Positions 22,257 to 32,367 of a DNA stretch of 64,000 nt are shown piece by piece. Position 1 is the first letter of the stretch. The number at the start of each line of letters is the position of its first letter. Below the pieces are notes generated by a model that did no database searches, was not told the DNA's origin, and was given only the letters and a program-made list of their open reading frames with translations. Source of the DNA: Pseudofabraea citricarpa (lineage: Eukaryota; Ascomycota; Leotiomycetes; Helotiales; Dermateaceae); assembly GCA_029641185.1 (NCBI GenBank), contig JAPWGK010000022.1:496001-560000 (forward strand), written 5' to 3'. Made by a program: the position numbers and the translations under genes.

Positions 22257-24090
22257 CTATGCAAATCCCAAGGTATCTAAATCAATCTCTTCCTTCCGCC
22301 GTCTGAATAACACCCTCGTCTTCGGGTCAACGTTCAGAGAAACCCCCATGATAACTGGCTTTACAGTGCTTCCAGACGCTAGCTTCCAGTCGTACTTCAA
22401 AAGAAGATAGCATAGTGCGATCTTTACCTCATTTGAGGCGAAGAAACGACCCGGGCAAGCATGGTGGCCGTGACCAAATGACAGGTGATCAGAGCTCGTG
22501 CTGACAAGCTGTGCCTTGTTCTCGTTGCCGGGCTGTTCGCGCATGCGCAAGAAGCGGTTTATATCATACTTCTCGGGATTTTCGTATAGGTCGGGGTTAA
22601 TGGTGCTATATGCATCGACACAGGACCGTTCACCCTTGCGGATAGTAAGATCCTCGGTAAGGACAACATCCTTAACCGCACATCGGCGCATTGGAACTAT
22701 GATACGACTGTCAGCACACATTTATTGCATCGTACTAGTCTGGGACATTGACTCACGCATGCCATTAGGCTTTACCCGCTGTGTCTCCTTTAGGGCGCTA
22801 TCGAGCAATTTCAAGTTGTACAGCGCACTCTTCTTCCAACCTTCGGCCCGCAGAACATCCACCATTTCTTTGCGCAAGGGCTTCAATAAGTCTGGCTCAT
22901 TAGCTAATAGTATCAAAGTCTGGGCGAGGAGGTCAGTTGTAGTGTGTATCGCAGCAAAAGACAAAACCAGCTGGAGGACGGCGCCATCGTAAGGCTGCCC
23001 ATTGCTCTCCTCCTCAGCCCATTCGATAGCGTCATTAAACACAGGCACTGGATTCCCCTCAGCTTGGGCCTGAGCTTTCAGCGCACGACGCTTGTCAGTC
23101 ACTGGTTCGATGATCTTGCGTGCCTGCTTGAGCTCTCTACGAATACTATTGCAGTCCGGGGAAAACCAATGAATAATGGCTTTCAAAGGGCCAGGGACAA
23201 TGTATAGTTTAGCGGCAGCCATAAAGCTGTGGACTGTATATTCTTTGGTAATCTTCAGCCAGTCCTTATTGCGACAGATTTCAGACCCAAGAAAGACACG
23301 AGAAGATAAGCGAGCGACCAGATCGAGGGTAGCTTCTTTAATGCCGATTTCCTGCCACTCTACCACGTAGTTAGTATATGGTTGCTCGGTTGATTACTTC
23401 CTTCGATCAGGTATTTACCAGAAGAGTGGCCAAAAATGAGGTCGGTGGCAAATGTGGCTTCAGATGAGAGCGGTTCTGTAACCGTGTCTGAAATGTCGGT
23501 CAGTCATACAGCTCAGAGCTAAGTATAGATTGGCCAGTGAAGAATGACGACTTACTAAGGTTCTTGGTCAACTGCTTCCTCACGACCACTTGTATAAGTT
23601 GCTTATCATCGCCGATCGTAGCAAAAGGCTCAAAACCGGGAATATGAGTGTGAAAATCCTATGCACAGTCAGCATATTATAGCTGGCTTCCTTATGCAAA
23701 TATAGCTTCGCCTGCCTTTGTTATAGCTGCACCGAAATTCAATGCACTCTCATTGCGGATGATTTGGGCAAATTTCGGCGGGAGGACGATGACCTCACCA
23801 AATTCAGTGAGTATTCTGAAGGGCTTACCAAGGTAAGCTTCTCTGCTTTTAGAAAGAATTTCCATGCCATTCTTTAGGAAGTCAAGTTGCTTGGCAATTC
23901 GGGGTTGAAGCCATTTTGGAGGGTTGACCAGTGGGATGTTGCTCTTCTTCTTAAAGCTTGTCAACGTGAATGATACAAGAATGACGAGGAATGTTATGAT
24001 GAGGTAGGGTACTGGCTGGAGAGTTCGGTGCGGGATAGAGCTATCATCCAGCCATGCGCCGAGTGATGCTAGTGGAGAAGAAGTAGCCAT
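22257..24090 (-). CDS. Cytochrome P450 (ent-kaurene-oxidase-like class)
   Basis: This is a membrane-anchored haem-thiolate monooxygenase of the endoplasmic reticulum. Five exons (24090-23716, 23658-23556, 23487-23419, 23359-22757, 22696-22257) give 529 aa. A hydrophobic anchor (VPYLIITFLVILVSFTLT) follows a short lumenal segment. Motifs are KDFHTHIPGFEPF, an I-helix AAIHTTTD in place of the usual AGxxT, KETQR as ExxR, PEKYDINRF, and the haem loop FGHGHHACPG with Cys464. These fit the gibberellin/diterpenoid P450 group. Intron 1 (23659-23715) has a GC donor rather than GT, the only site that preserves AITK-DFHTH. The start is the ATG in CTGCCATGG; an upstream open extension begins at TTG. No terpene cyclase is nearby, so the substrate is unknown. 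Confidence 0.9.
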
Positions 24091-25882
24091 GGCAGTGTAT
24101 GGCAGAGAAGTTGACAAGTAGTAAGACAAGACAGATTGTAAGACAAAAGCTGTCGGCTACCGAACGAGGAGAATCAGATGCGCAGTGCTCGATTTATGTT
24201 ACAGGTACGGTGGCCTGTATTGAAAGCAAATGGTAATGTCGCTTTCCGAACCCATTCCATGGCGGGCATGTATTTAAGTCTCCGGCTTTGTCTCACTTCC
24301 GAGCGGCAACTGGAATATATTGAGTGTAGGCGAATGTGAATTCATGACACCCGATAGGGATTAGGATTTTTTCTCAGGGATGCGTTAAGTACAGATCTGG
24401 GGAAATAGAGTTTATGTAATGTGGTGATAACGGGGAAGGCAGAGGGGCTAGCGCCGAGCATGCTATAGAAATCGCGCAAGATCAAACTCCAATGGAAGAG
24501 AATCTACTTTTAGATGATTCCTGATACATGAGGGCCAATCTGGCGGTTACTTTTCTTGTGACGCCATTTGAGTTTATGTTTTGATATTAACTGGCTCTTG
24601 CTTCTAACAACAGAGTGTGTAAATGTGTAATAGCCAGGATATCCCTCTGGTGTTGTTTCGATGGGTGAGAGGTAGGTGTCTCACGAAGAGGCTGAGTAGC
24701 ACCCCGTCACTAAGTAAACGAATACTGTTTTGAGTTGAGCATGAAGCTATATATCTAAGGAAAGGAATCTAGTTATATAAAAGTTCGTTCGTTCTCTTAG
24801 ATTTATTTGAATCTTTTGAAGTCCTCCAGATCTCTAGAGTAAAATATCCAATAAAATTAAAATATCTTGAAGGATTTTCTTTTTATAGTATGACTATTTT
24901 GAATATGTATAATTTTAAGCTATTATCTGAAAATGAAAAACTAGTGAATATAATAATAAATTATTATAAATTTGGTATCATTAATAGGAAGGGATTATAC
25001 TCATCACGGCGTATGAACCAGCTAGTACTGGGGGGCGCCTTGGTCGCCAACACCGCCCGTATGCAAAGAGAACACAATCGCCAGCCTTTACGGAATACCC
25101 ACCCACGATTGGCTAACAGATTTGCATAATAAATCCGTTCCGTATTCCAGGCTGCACTAATAAATGTGTAAAGTGGACCTATTAGGTAATTGTAGCTAGT
25201 GTTGACAGACTTGTATAGTGGATCCAAGAGGTAGCCCAATAATATTAAGTGTGATTGGCGGGCCGGAGACGGGTACTCGTTGCTACCGAAAGGTCTGGGA
25301 CATACGAATACGAAAAGATAAACAAAATAACAAGCCATTTAGATAACTATTTCCGTATTCGTATGCCCTAGACTTTTCAACAGCACTTGTAGCACTTGTA
25401 GCACTTGTAGAGTTTATGCACACATGCCCCGGCCCACTCGGCATCACTGTCTGGAGAGCATATTTTGCACAGCTTGTCGGAACAACAGAGAGTTCCATCG
25501 GTTAATGCTTTGAACGCGGCAGGATCCCACATTGCTAGAAATATGTCTGGGACAGCCCCAATTTCAGGGCCCCCTTAAAATTGCGAAGAACAAGCCAAAA
25601 GCAAGTGCAAAAGAAAACGCAAGACAGTGAACTTTCCTAGTCCAAAAACATCCGCAAAGTTAGAACATCCAATATCGAATGCAACAAAAGTGTTCGACTG
25701 CTTACGACTATCATCAGTAGCAGCCATCCAGCAGTCCTTTGGCTTGAAGCTATAATGGCGAAGTGCAAAGAGCATCCCTTGAACGTACCAAGTATAGTCC
25801 CCCCAACCCCGTATATCGTCCAGTTTTGCGCAAGTCTCTGACTTTTGTTCAACAAGTAAATGAGGAACATATCACTGACAAC
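24091..25882. other. Intergenic, partly AT-rich
   Basis: 1.8 kb without a supportable gene. An AT-rich island spans about 24770-24990. A 9-bp tandem repeat lies at 25382-25408. Open frames at 25283-25498 and 25575-25894 have no recognisable features. Confidence 0.5.
25382..25408. repeat. 9-bp tandem repeat (AGCACTTGT x3)
   Basis: Three perfect copies of AGCACTTGT lie head to tail, with partial flanking copies. Confidence 0.9.
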
Positions 25883-27439
25883 ATGCGTGTTCACGGTCTA
25901 TTGATCTGTATCGCCGTCCTCTCCAGCATAATGGCGTGCTCATTGTCCGGCTATTTGATATTTCGCCATGCCACCCACTACACCCAACCGAAGAGACAAA
26001 AGCAGTTATGTTCTCCCCCTAAAAGTTCTTTGTTACCTCTCATAACTTCAGTTGCTAACGAACGCATACAGAATTATGCGAATTCTTCTGATGGTCCCTA
26101 TCTATACAATCAGCTGCACATTATGCATCCCGTTCTACAAGAAGAATGTGTATATCGCCAGTATCTACGAGTTCTACGAATCTCTCGTTATCGCCTCGTT
26201 CTTCTTGCTTCTCTGCCAGTACTTGCATTTGGACCTAGAGTCACTTCGACGTGTCTTCGCCTTGGTTGAGCCAAAGCCATGGATACACCCCATTCGCTTC
26301 ATTGTGGTTCACTTGGGGCGCAACAAGAAGGGCCAAACTGAAGATGGCTTGAAGTGGTTTAATGTGAGTTCTGATCTCAATACAAGCGATGGATTCCCAT
26401 CAACCCGGGTCACGGCAGTTCTTAGACCCAGGATCCTGCTGACTTGGTTGCCACAAGATAATTTGGGTCGGTGTATTTCAATTCTGCGTCATAAAGTTTC
26501 TCGGGGCTCTGACGAAATGTATCACTGAGGCTGCGGACGTATATTGTGAAGAGTCGAGCAACGTCAGTCATGCAAAGATCTGGGTATGTCACTCGAAATT
26601 TCAATACAACAAGCATGGTAAATTAGAACATCGGCTAACCAAGGCAAACTGGAATGAAGGTTATGGTCATAGAGATCTTATCGTTGATCACAGCCATGCT
26701 CTGTCTTCTCCAATTCTACACACAAACCAAGCTCGAGCTGGCCCCGCATCGCCCACTTCTGAAGTTTGTGGCCATCAAATTAGTGGTCTTTTTGTTCTAT
26801 GTTCAAACGGTAAGGGTATCTCGGAGGCTGAGGTGCGCTTGACAAACAATCAACTGACATACTCAGTTCATTTTCAACATGCTTACAAAAAGTGGGGGTG
26901 CAATCAAGCCGTCCGCAAAGTTCTCGTATCCCTCATGGGCTGTCGGAGTACCAAATACGCTTTTGTGCGTGGAGATGGCAGCTATCTCCGTCCTGCATCT
27001 CTGGGCATATCCTTACGACGTATACAAACCCCCGATCGCTAGTGATAAGAGCACCACGAATCCAAGCTCCCAAGAAGACCATGATCGCATGAATCAGCCT
27101 TTAGAGATTAATAGCCATAGAGATTTGTCTTACGAACTCCAAACTCCCGGTCACACCTCAACTCATGGACTTATCCAACCCGCTCAGCCAAGCGCGTTGA
27201 TCAGTTACGGCGGGTTCTTGGGGTGGCATGCATTTGTAGACATGTTGAATTTCATAGACCTCTTTCAAAGTGTTGTTGGGGGCTTCCACTGGCTTTTCGT
27301 ACAGCGGCGGAGAAACAAGACAGCCCAGGAGCTTAACCAGACGCAGAATGCATACCACAATGGCACGGAGCATACGGGACGCCCGAAAACAACCAGACTG
27401 TCTGAGGCCTTGACCGCCATCCGGCAGAGTCAGGCGTGA
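25883..27439 (+). CDS. DUF300 / organic solute transporter Ost-alpha-like (TMEM184) membrane protein
   Basis: This is a seven-span membrane protein of the Ost-alpha/TMEM184 family. Fungal members sit in vacuolar or plasma membranes; transport substrates are not established. Five exons (25883-26004, 26072-26363, 26458-26583, 26660-26809, 26867-27439) give 420 aa. Family landmarks are TM1 followed by FRHATHYTQPKRQKQIMR, then LLMVPIYTISC, YEFYESLVIASFFLLLCQYL, KPWIHPIRF, GVFQFCVIKFLGALTKCIT, and PLLKFVAIKLVVFLFYVQT. A hydrophilic tail carries the PYDVYKPP motif and a late hydrophobic DMLNFIDLFQSVVGGFHWLF. Introns are 57-94 nt. The start is the first ATG before TM1; the open extension upstream begins at GTG. 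Confidence 0.9.
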
Positions 27440-27842
27440 TGGTGAAGATTCGGGTGATGATGCTGGTGGTTTATAATTTTGCATATCACGGGATGCTACA
27501 GTCGTCACTGTACTACTACATTAATCTTTTCTGTGGCTTTTTTTATTGTCCAATAACGGCTTAGTATAAATGAGATTATAATGCGTGGGATGCCATTACA
27601 AGTGGGATTCGCTGACGCCTACAAGTGATTTGTTACCGTAATTTTCAGTCTCATTTGGGGACAGACATTCAGTTCACTGGCGATCTAAACACCCTGGAAT
27701 GCTACCCAAAGCCATTGACCAGAAAATTCATGCTAGCAATTATTTACGGGGGCAGTAGACAAATAAACCAAATCGCGGCGATGTTAAAGAAATCTAAAGA
27801 TCCGCGAATATACCGGATTTAAATAGGATAGAACCGTGAGGA
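27440..27842. other. Intergenic
   Basis: 3' flank of the DUF300 gene and the sequence before the epimerase relic. A short open frame (27625-27822) shows no family resemblance and may be part of the decayed gene that follows. Confidence 0.45.
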
Positions 27843-28325
27843 TTGGATCCTTTCTACTGTCAAGTAAGGGATACGGACCAAAAGCTAGATCCGATCCGAG
27901 AATCCGGGTATCCAAGGGATCCGAATATGTTTGGGCTTTCCTCGAGCTACAATCGTCCGTGGTTTAAAGTTGCGGAGAAGGTGTTGAAGGGGGCAGGGAA
28001 ATGGAGAATAAGTGAGAAGATGGAGACGATTTTACATGCGTTGCATGTAGACGATTGTGCGAAGACTTTTGTTGCTTCGCCCCGTGAGATGTTATTAGAG
28101 GTCAAATCTACAACGCCCTAGCTAGCAAATATGAGACGTTAGCAGAAGTGAGGGGGGCTCTCGTCAAGGAATATGGGATCAAGGGAGTGAGGAGGGTGAA
28201 GGAGGATGAGGGGAGGGATGACCCGGATGTGGAGTGTGGCAGGATGTTGATGGGATGGAGTCAGTGGATTTGGAGTGAGAAGTTGAGAAGGGAACGTACC
28301 TTGGGTTCCCATCCCAGGCAGTGAT
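27843..28325 (+). pseudogene. Decayed NAD-dependent epimerase/dehydratase (C-terminal part)
   Basis: An extended-SDR C-terminus is visible in two frames. The first (27843-28121) ends HALHVDDCAKTFVA and runs into a stop. The second, starting about 28109, continues as YNALASKYETLAEVRGALVK, then KEYGIKGVRRVKEDEG, then MGWSQWIWSEKLRRE before a stop near 28322. The order matches fungal NAD-dependent epimerases, in which HVDDCA is followed by a substrate segment and a GWSQW motif. The NAD-binding N-terminal half (GxxGxxG) and the YxxxK site are not found upstream. A frameshift near 28100 and the missing N-terminus show that the gene is broken. Confidence 0.65.
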
Positions 28326-29093
28326 TTCTGGGTCGGCCTGCAAAGCCATGCTCTCCCTGTCGAGTGGCTGCAGGATCGAGTCACAGGAAAGTGGGTGAGT
28401 ATACAGGTAGCAAGACTCGTAAGTTTAGTAATAGGAGTAAGCTCTAAGTATATGGGCGGTTCCGAGATTTATTAGCTGCTCTTATAATCAAGAGTTGCTA
28501 TGCTATTTAAGCGAGACATCTATTACGCATGAACTGGCCTATTCACACACTACTACTTTAGCGCGCTACTATATTTTATATACTTTTCGCTTTTAGGATC
28601 GCACTCAAGTAGCTTTAGTCGAGGGGCACGAGGTAATGTTAAGCTGCGACTTCATATAGACAAAATTTACACTGACTCTAAAGATAATAATATTAAATGC
28701 CGCTGCTAATAGTTTTTACGAATGGGCACGCGGCGGTGATTAAGTTAATACTTGATATAAGTAAAGTATAAAGTAACTTAATAGTATAAGAGCTTAATTG
28801 GAAGTATCCTATAAATAATTACAAAAAAGAAAAAAGGCTGATCAACCGATTATATATACCGGTTGTTCTTTGCCTACCACCTGATATTATATCGTCTTAC
28901 TTAAAGATACGGCTTATATATAAAGCTATATAATTTAATTCAATAAACCCCTTACATAGTTAAAATAGAGAAACTATACTAAATTATTATTCTAGTAATA
29001 AGAAAGTCCGGCAATACAAGCACGAACAGATATTACTTTCGTTATCATCGTAAAATCAAGGGTATAATCATTTGAGCAGGCTAGGTAATCTAT
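28326..29093. other. Intergenic, AT-rich relic
   Basis: Positions 28440-29050 are AT-rich and free of ORFs, with a small palindrome CAACCG..CGGTTG at 28843-28865. CA and TG are still present, so this is not a saturated RIP block like the one at the right of the window. It may be an old mobile-element remnant next to the tRNA gene. Confidence 0.4.
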
Positions 29094-30897
29094 TTAGTGA
29101 ACCATACTCTTCCCAATTTCACTGCTCCACCCCTTTGCACGCTCAAATCCATTTGAATGAGTCTGATAATCCATCAAAGCTTGATAAACTTCCTCCTGAG
29201 AACTAAGAACAAAAAGTCCATATTGAACAACCTTCTGATCAAGTGGAAGACCAGCAACTAAAACTTTTGAAGATATTAGCATGTGATAGTATATCTTATG
29301 ATAAGAATCTCTGCTTTGGACACACCACTTTGGGCACGAGTCATAGCATTGATCCCTTGCAGTCGTTGATGAATAGAGGTATTGATAAGAAATGCAACCC
29401 CAACAAAAAGCGTTTGTGGTTTAGTGGTAAAATCCATCGTTGCCATAATCACTTGATTCTACAACATCGATGGGCCCCGGGGTAAGTTTAATCTTCCCAA
29501 CAGACTGGTACAAACACTAACTCATCTAAAGTTCGATTCCCGGCGAACGCAAGCAGAAGAAAACAATTCTTTTTTTCATCTTTTCTTGTTTTTTTTTTTT
29601 TTCTTTCTAAAAACTTCCTGGGCCGGGAATTTGGCCGATCCTAGAGAGCCGGGACGGGTTCGTTTCCCGGCGGAAGCGTAGAGCCATCCAGGAGCACTTG
29701 CTCATGAAATTATTTTGCTTTTTGGATGTTCTGTTTGTTGATTGTGTGATGCTCGTTAAATCGTACCCGAAAAATGAACATTTCGGTTTAGCCGACAAGC
29801 GACCATCTCATGCCAGAATTTTCGGGATGACTTTCAGGCCTCAACAGACCTTCAACTTCATGAAAATCGCGAAACGCATCTCTTTTTCGGATGTAGCCTC
29901 CTGGTATTTCCTGGAAAGACGATAATAAAATAAGAGACTTACTAAAATGGCCATTCTCCTTTGCATCTGCTGCCACTTCCGCCGCAACCTCATCTCCTTT
30001 CTGCTCGAAAACCACATTGTGATATTGTCCAATAGTGACTTGCTCATTCCCAACTCCAAAGGCAGTACTTCCGCTCAGAGTATAAGCAAATGCATTCCAG
30101 CCTTCTGGAAGATTTTGAACAACTTTTCCACCGGGCTTGATATCGATGTCCAAAATCCATACTGGAGTATAAGCCAATTCTTTCACACTGTCAACTCCAT
30201 GACTTTGCCCTGAGATAACCTTGATGCTGACTTTTCCATCATCGACTTCGACCTTGGGTATTTCTGACGCTCGTAGATCGCGGTATCTCGGTTCGCATTT
30301 CTTGAGCTTCTCTGGAAGATCAACCCACAACTGCATTCCCACATTTGCGCTACCATCAGGATTTTGACGTGGCATCTCGGCGTGCATTATCCCCTTTCCA
30401 GCAGTCATGAATTGTAAGTCTCCTGCCTCGATTGTTCCCGCATTCCCAGCAAAGTCTTCGTGGTCCACAGCGCCCTCTAGCAAGTAGGTAATCCTATAAT
30501 CTATTAGCACAGATCACCAGCATCGAGCTAAATTTCCCATTCGGCCCCACGTTTCTTGTCCCCTATGTGGATGATCTGGGAATCCAGCTCCTGGCTTAAT
30601 AGTAAAGTGGTCGAGCATGAGAAAGGGGGAGAAGTTTCGTAGTTGGGGTGTGCCGATACTGCGACGAACTCTTGCGCCCGCACCCTCTGCTTGTTCGACA
30701 GCTAGAAAAGCCTTCCGAATGGCTCGAGCTACAGTCATGTTCGCAGGTTTTGGTAGGTAAACTTCAGCAGGTGAAACTTTGAAGGTCGTGGTGTTGGTGT
30801 TGGTAAGGATTTGGGAGATTGTTCCGATTATCGATGTTTTGAACGCGACCGAGAGGAATGCGACGATGATTGAAAATGCGAACAAGAACAACTTCAT
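29094..30897 (-). CDS. Pirin family protein
   Basis: Pirins are bicupin, metal-binding proteins; some act as quercetinases or as nuclear cofactors. Three exons (30897-30551, 30493-29943, 29263-29094) encode 355 aa. The metal-binding HPHRG and GKGIMHAEMPR, the LWVDLP segment, and the C-terminal ILVAG..LDQKVVQYG..NGFERAK block appear in family order. Intron 1 (57 nt) uses the weak donor GTGGGG. Intron 2 is 679 nt, over ten times the local norm, and contains a tRNA-Gly gene on the other strand. Its splice (TTT A / TT TTA) gives a seamless FILVAG, so the gene need not be broken. The N-terminal 25 residues are hydrophobic, unusual for a pirin; Met53 is an alternative start giving a plain cytosolic/nuclear protein. 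Confidence 0.85.
29410..29551 (+). tRNA. tRNA-Gly(GCC), interrupted by two insertions
   Basis: The acceptor arms GCGTTTG (29410-29416) and CGAACGC (29544-29550) pair over 7 bp with one T-G wobble. A perfect A box TGGTTTAGTGG starts at 29417. The anticodon stem is CATCG (29435-29439) with CGATG (29468-29472). The loop TTGCCA+T carries anticodon GCC at 29442-29444 and is split after A37 by 21 nt (29446-29466), the canonical tRNA intron site. The variable loop is GGCC, and T-stem CCGGG (29477-29481) pairs with CCCGG (29539-29543) around TTCGATT. A 50-nt insertion (29482-29531) separates T-stem from T-loop. A near-consensus B box AGTTCGATTCC (29530-29540) survives at the insertion's 3' edge. A T7 Pol III terminator follows at 29570. 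The gene lies antisense within pirin intron 2. It may be functional only if both insertions are removed. Confidence 0.8.
29482..29531 (+). other. Spliceosomal-type intron-like insertion in tRNA-Gly
   Basis: The 50-nt insertion begins GTAAGT, has ACACTAACTC (branch site CTAAC) 17 nt before its end and finishes AAAG. These are the same signals and length as the introns of neighbouring protein genes. Exact removal rejoins CCGGG to TTCGATTCCCGG. Its flanks show no target-site duplication. Confidence 0.65.
29570..29576 (+). terminator. Pol III terminator of tRNA-Gly
   Basis: Seven T residues lie 19 nt after the discriminator base, with a longer T14 run at 29589-29602 as a backup. Confidence 0.65.
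29614..29676 (+). ncRNA. tRNA-like hairpin element, probably a tRNA relic
   Basis: CTTCC (29614-29618) can pair with GGAAG (29672-29676). A GGCC..GGCC hairpin follows (29621-29636), and CGGG-TTCGTTT-CCCG (29655-29669) resembles a T-arm with B-box-like GGTTCGTTTCC. No anticodon arm can be drawn. A competing 7-bp stem GCCGGGA/TCCCGGC (29648-29671) is stronger. It lies directly after the T14 run downstream of tRNA-Gly, still inside pirin intron 2. It may be a degenerate second tRNA or an unrelated structured segment. Confidence 0.25.
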
Positions 30898-31545
30898 GAG
30901 GAACAGCGACTGTATTTATAAGTACTGGAAGAAGAATGCGAAAGAATCTTCTTCTTGAAGGCAGAAGAGTAGTTTATCTTGCGCGATACAATAGTAATGG
31001 ATTAGCAACACCCCTCGCACCACTCTCGTTGGTCTGTAATTGCTGATTCAGGACCTTGTAAGCAGCGTCATCATAGCCTCGGCATTTGCGTCAGGTAAGG
31101 CTGAGAGATTTGTTAAAATGCCCGTCTCGCTTATTCACACGACTTAGAAATTGAGCTCTTGTTACTAATAAATAATTTTATGTTTATATTAATATGTAAT
31201 AAGTAATAAGAGAAGAGAATATAGACATGTTTAATAAGTTTTATAATTTATAAGTTATTATAAGGCAAATAATAGTAAAACTGTCGGCCGAGAGAAATAT
31301 TTATAAGTTATAAATAATTAAAACTTGACTAAAAAGTACTTGACTAAAAAGTACTTAGCAACTGAATAATATTTAAGAACTAAAAAGTATTTAAGAACTA
31401 GAAAACACTTCGTACTAAAACTCGAGAATCCGGGTATCCTCAATTGGATAAGACGATACTATAAAAAAGAACATAAAATATAACGCACAAAGTTCCAGCT
31501 GATAGGTATATTTCATTAAAGACTATATCGTAAGTACATAAAAAC
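30898..31545. other. Intergenic, AT-rich with short tandem repeats
   Basis: Pirin promoter to about 31140, then an AT-rich stretch. An AAAAAGTACTT/ACTAAAAAGTATTTAAGAACTA repeat family lies at about 31325-31400. No gene. Confidence 0.5.
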
Positions 31546-32367
31546 TCAGGTAGAAACAACACCAGTTTGTCTTGCCATAGACATTATTTGTTCAATAACC
31601 TTAGCAACATCCTTTGTTTTGATTGGTAGTCTATGTGCACCGTCCCACTCGACCACTCTTGCAGATCTCTCATCACAGAAGCAGTCCAGTAACTCTCGAT
31701 GAAGCTCAATGTTTGGATCCTGCAAACCGTGCACGTGGATTGTTGGCAGTCGAAGAATATGCTCTGCTCTTTCTGGATATTGCTCGACAGGACTTGTTGA
31801 TAATCTTGCAGCATCGACGAGGCCAGATGGCATAGGAAGTTCGGGCATTAACCACACCAACGGTCCTCGTCCTGCGAGAAGCACTGCGAAACGGAAGTTT
31901 GGCCAAACCGGTGTCCTATATTTCACATTTTCCGATAGAATTTGTTGCGAGAACATCAAACTCGCCGCAATCTTCGCACCTTGACTGAAGCCGAGTAATG
32001 CAACCCATTCACCAGTAGCTCCCATGTTATCATCTTCCGACATGGCATCGCTGAGAGACTTTCGTATATCGTCTGCGGCACTCTTTGCATCAACTTCGGC
32101 ATCACGAGGATGCCACCGTAGCCATGCACGAAAAGGACCACAGTCTTTGTATACAGAAAGTACATCGGGCCCAGCCCTTGATGGGAAAGGAGCTTGAGCG
32201 TAAACTAGTCTAAATCTCGAACGGAGCATTTGTGCTAGAACTCGGCATTGAGATCGGAAAATTGTGGCATTTGTACCACCTCCATGAAGACACAGAATTC
32301 GTGGTAAGTCTATGGTTGGATCTTCTTCCTCCACCTCCTTCACCGTTGTTACGACAAAAGATTTCAT
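31546..32367 (-). CDS. FSH1-type serine hydrolase (LovG-like esterase)
   Basis: This is a single-exon 273-aa alpha/beta hydrolase of the FSH1 family, which includes LovG-type thioesterases that release polyketides and yeast Fsh1-3. It shows LCLHGGGTNATIFRSQ at the oxyanion strand, the nucleophile Ser128 in LLGFSQGAKIAA, Asp217 in HVHGLQDPN and His245 in WDGAHRLP, so the triad is complete. There is no signal peptide. The start is an ATG following ACAAG. It is the first of a run of metabolic enzymes that continues to the GMC gene at 50 kb, but 1.7 kb of noncoding sequence separates it from the FAD monooxygenase. It could be a cluster esterase or an unrelated carboxylesterase. Confidence 0.9.
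   Translation of the reverse strand: MKSFVVTTVKEVEEEDPTIDLPRILCLHGGGTNATIFRSQCRVLAQMLRSRFRLVYAQAPFPSRAGPDVLSVYKDCGPFRAWLRWHPRDAEVDAKSAADDIRKSLSDAMSEDDNMGATGEWVALLGFSQGAKIAASLMFSQQILSENVKYRTPVWPNFRFAVLLAGRGPLVWLMPELPMPSGLVDAARLSTSPVEQYPERAEHILRLPTIHVHGLQDPNIELHRELLDCFCDERSARVVEWDGAHRLPIKTKDVAKVIEQIMSMARQTGVVST

Noticed and set aside
28440..29050. AT-rich stretch considered as a second RIP block
   Set aside because: CA and TG are still frequent here, unlike in the 50-63 kb block, so RIP is not clearly supported.
31325..31400. Short AT-rich repeats considered as a CRISPR-like array
   Set aside because: Units are irregular, have no unique spacers, and this is a fungal nuclear sequence.
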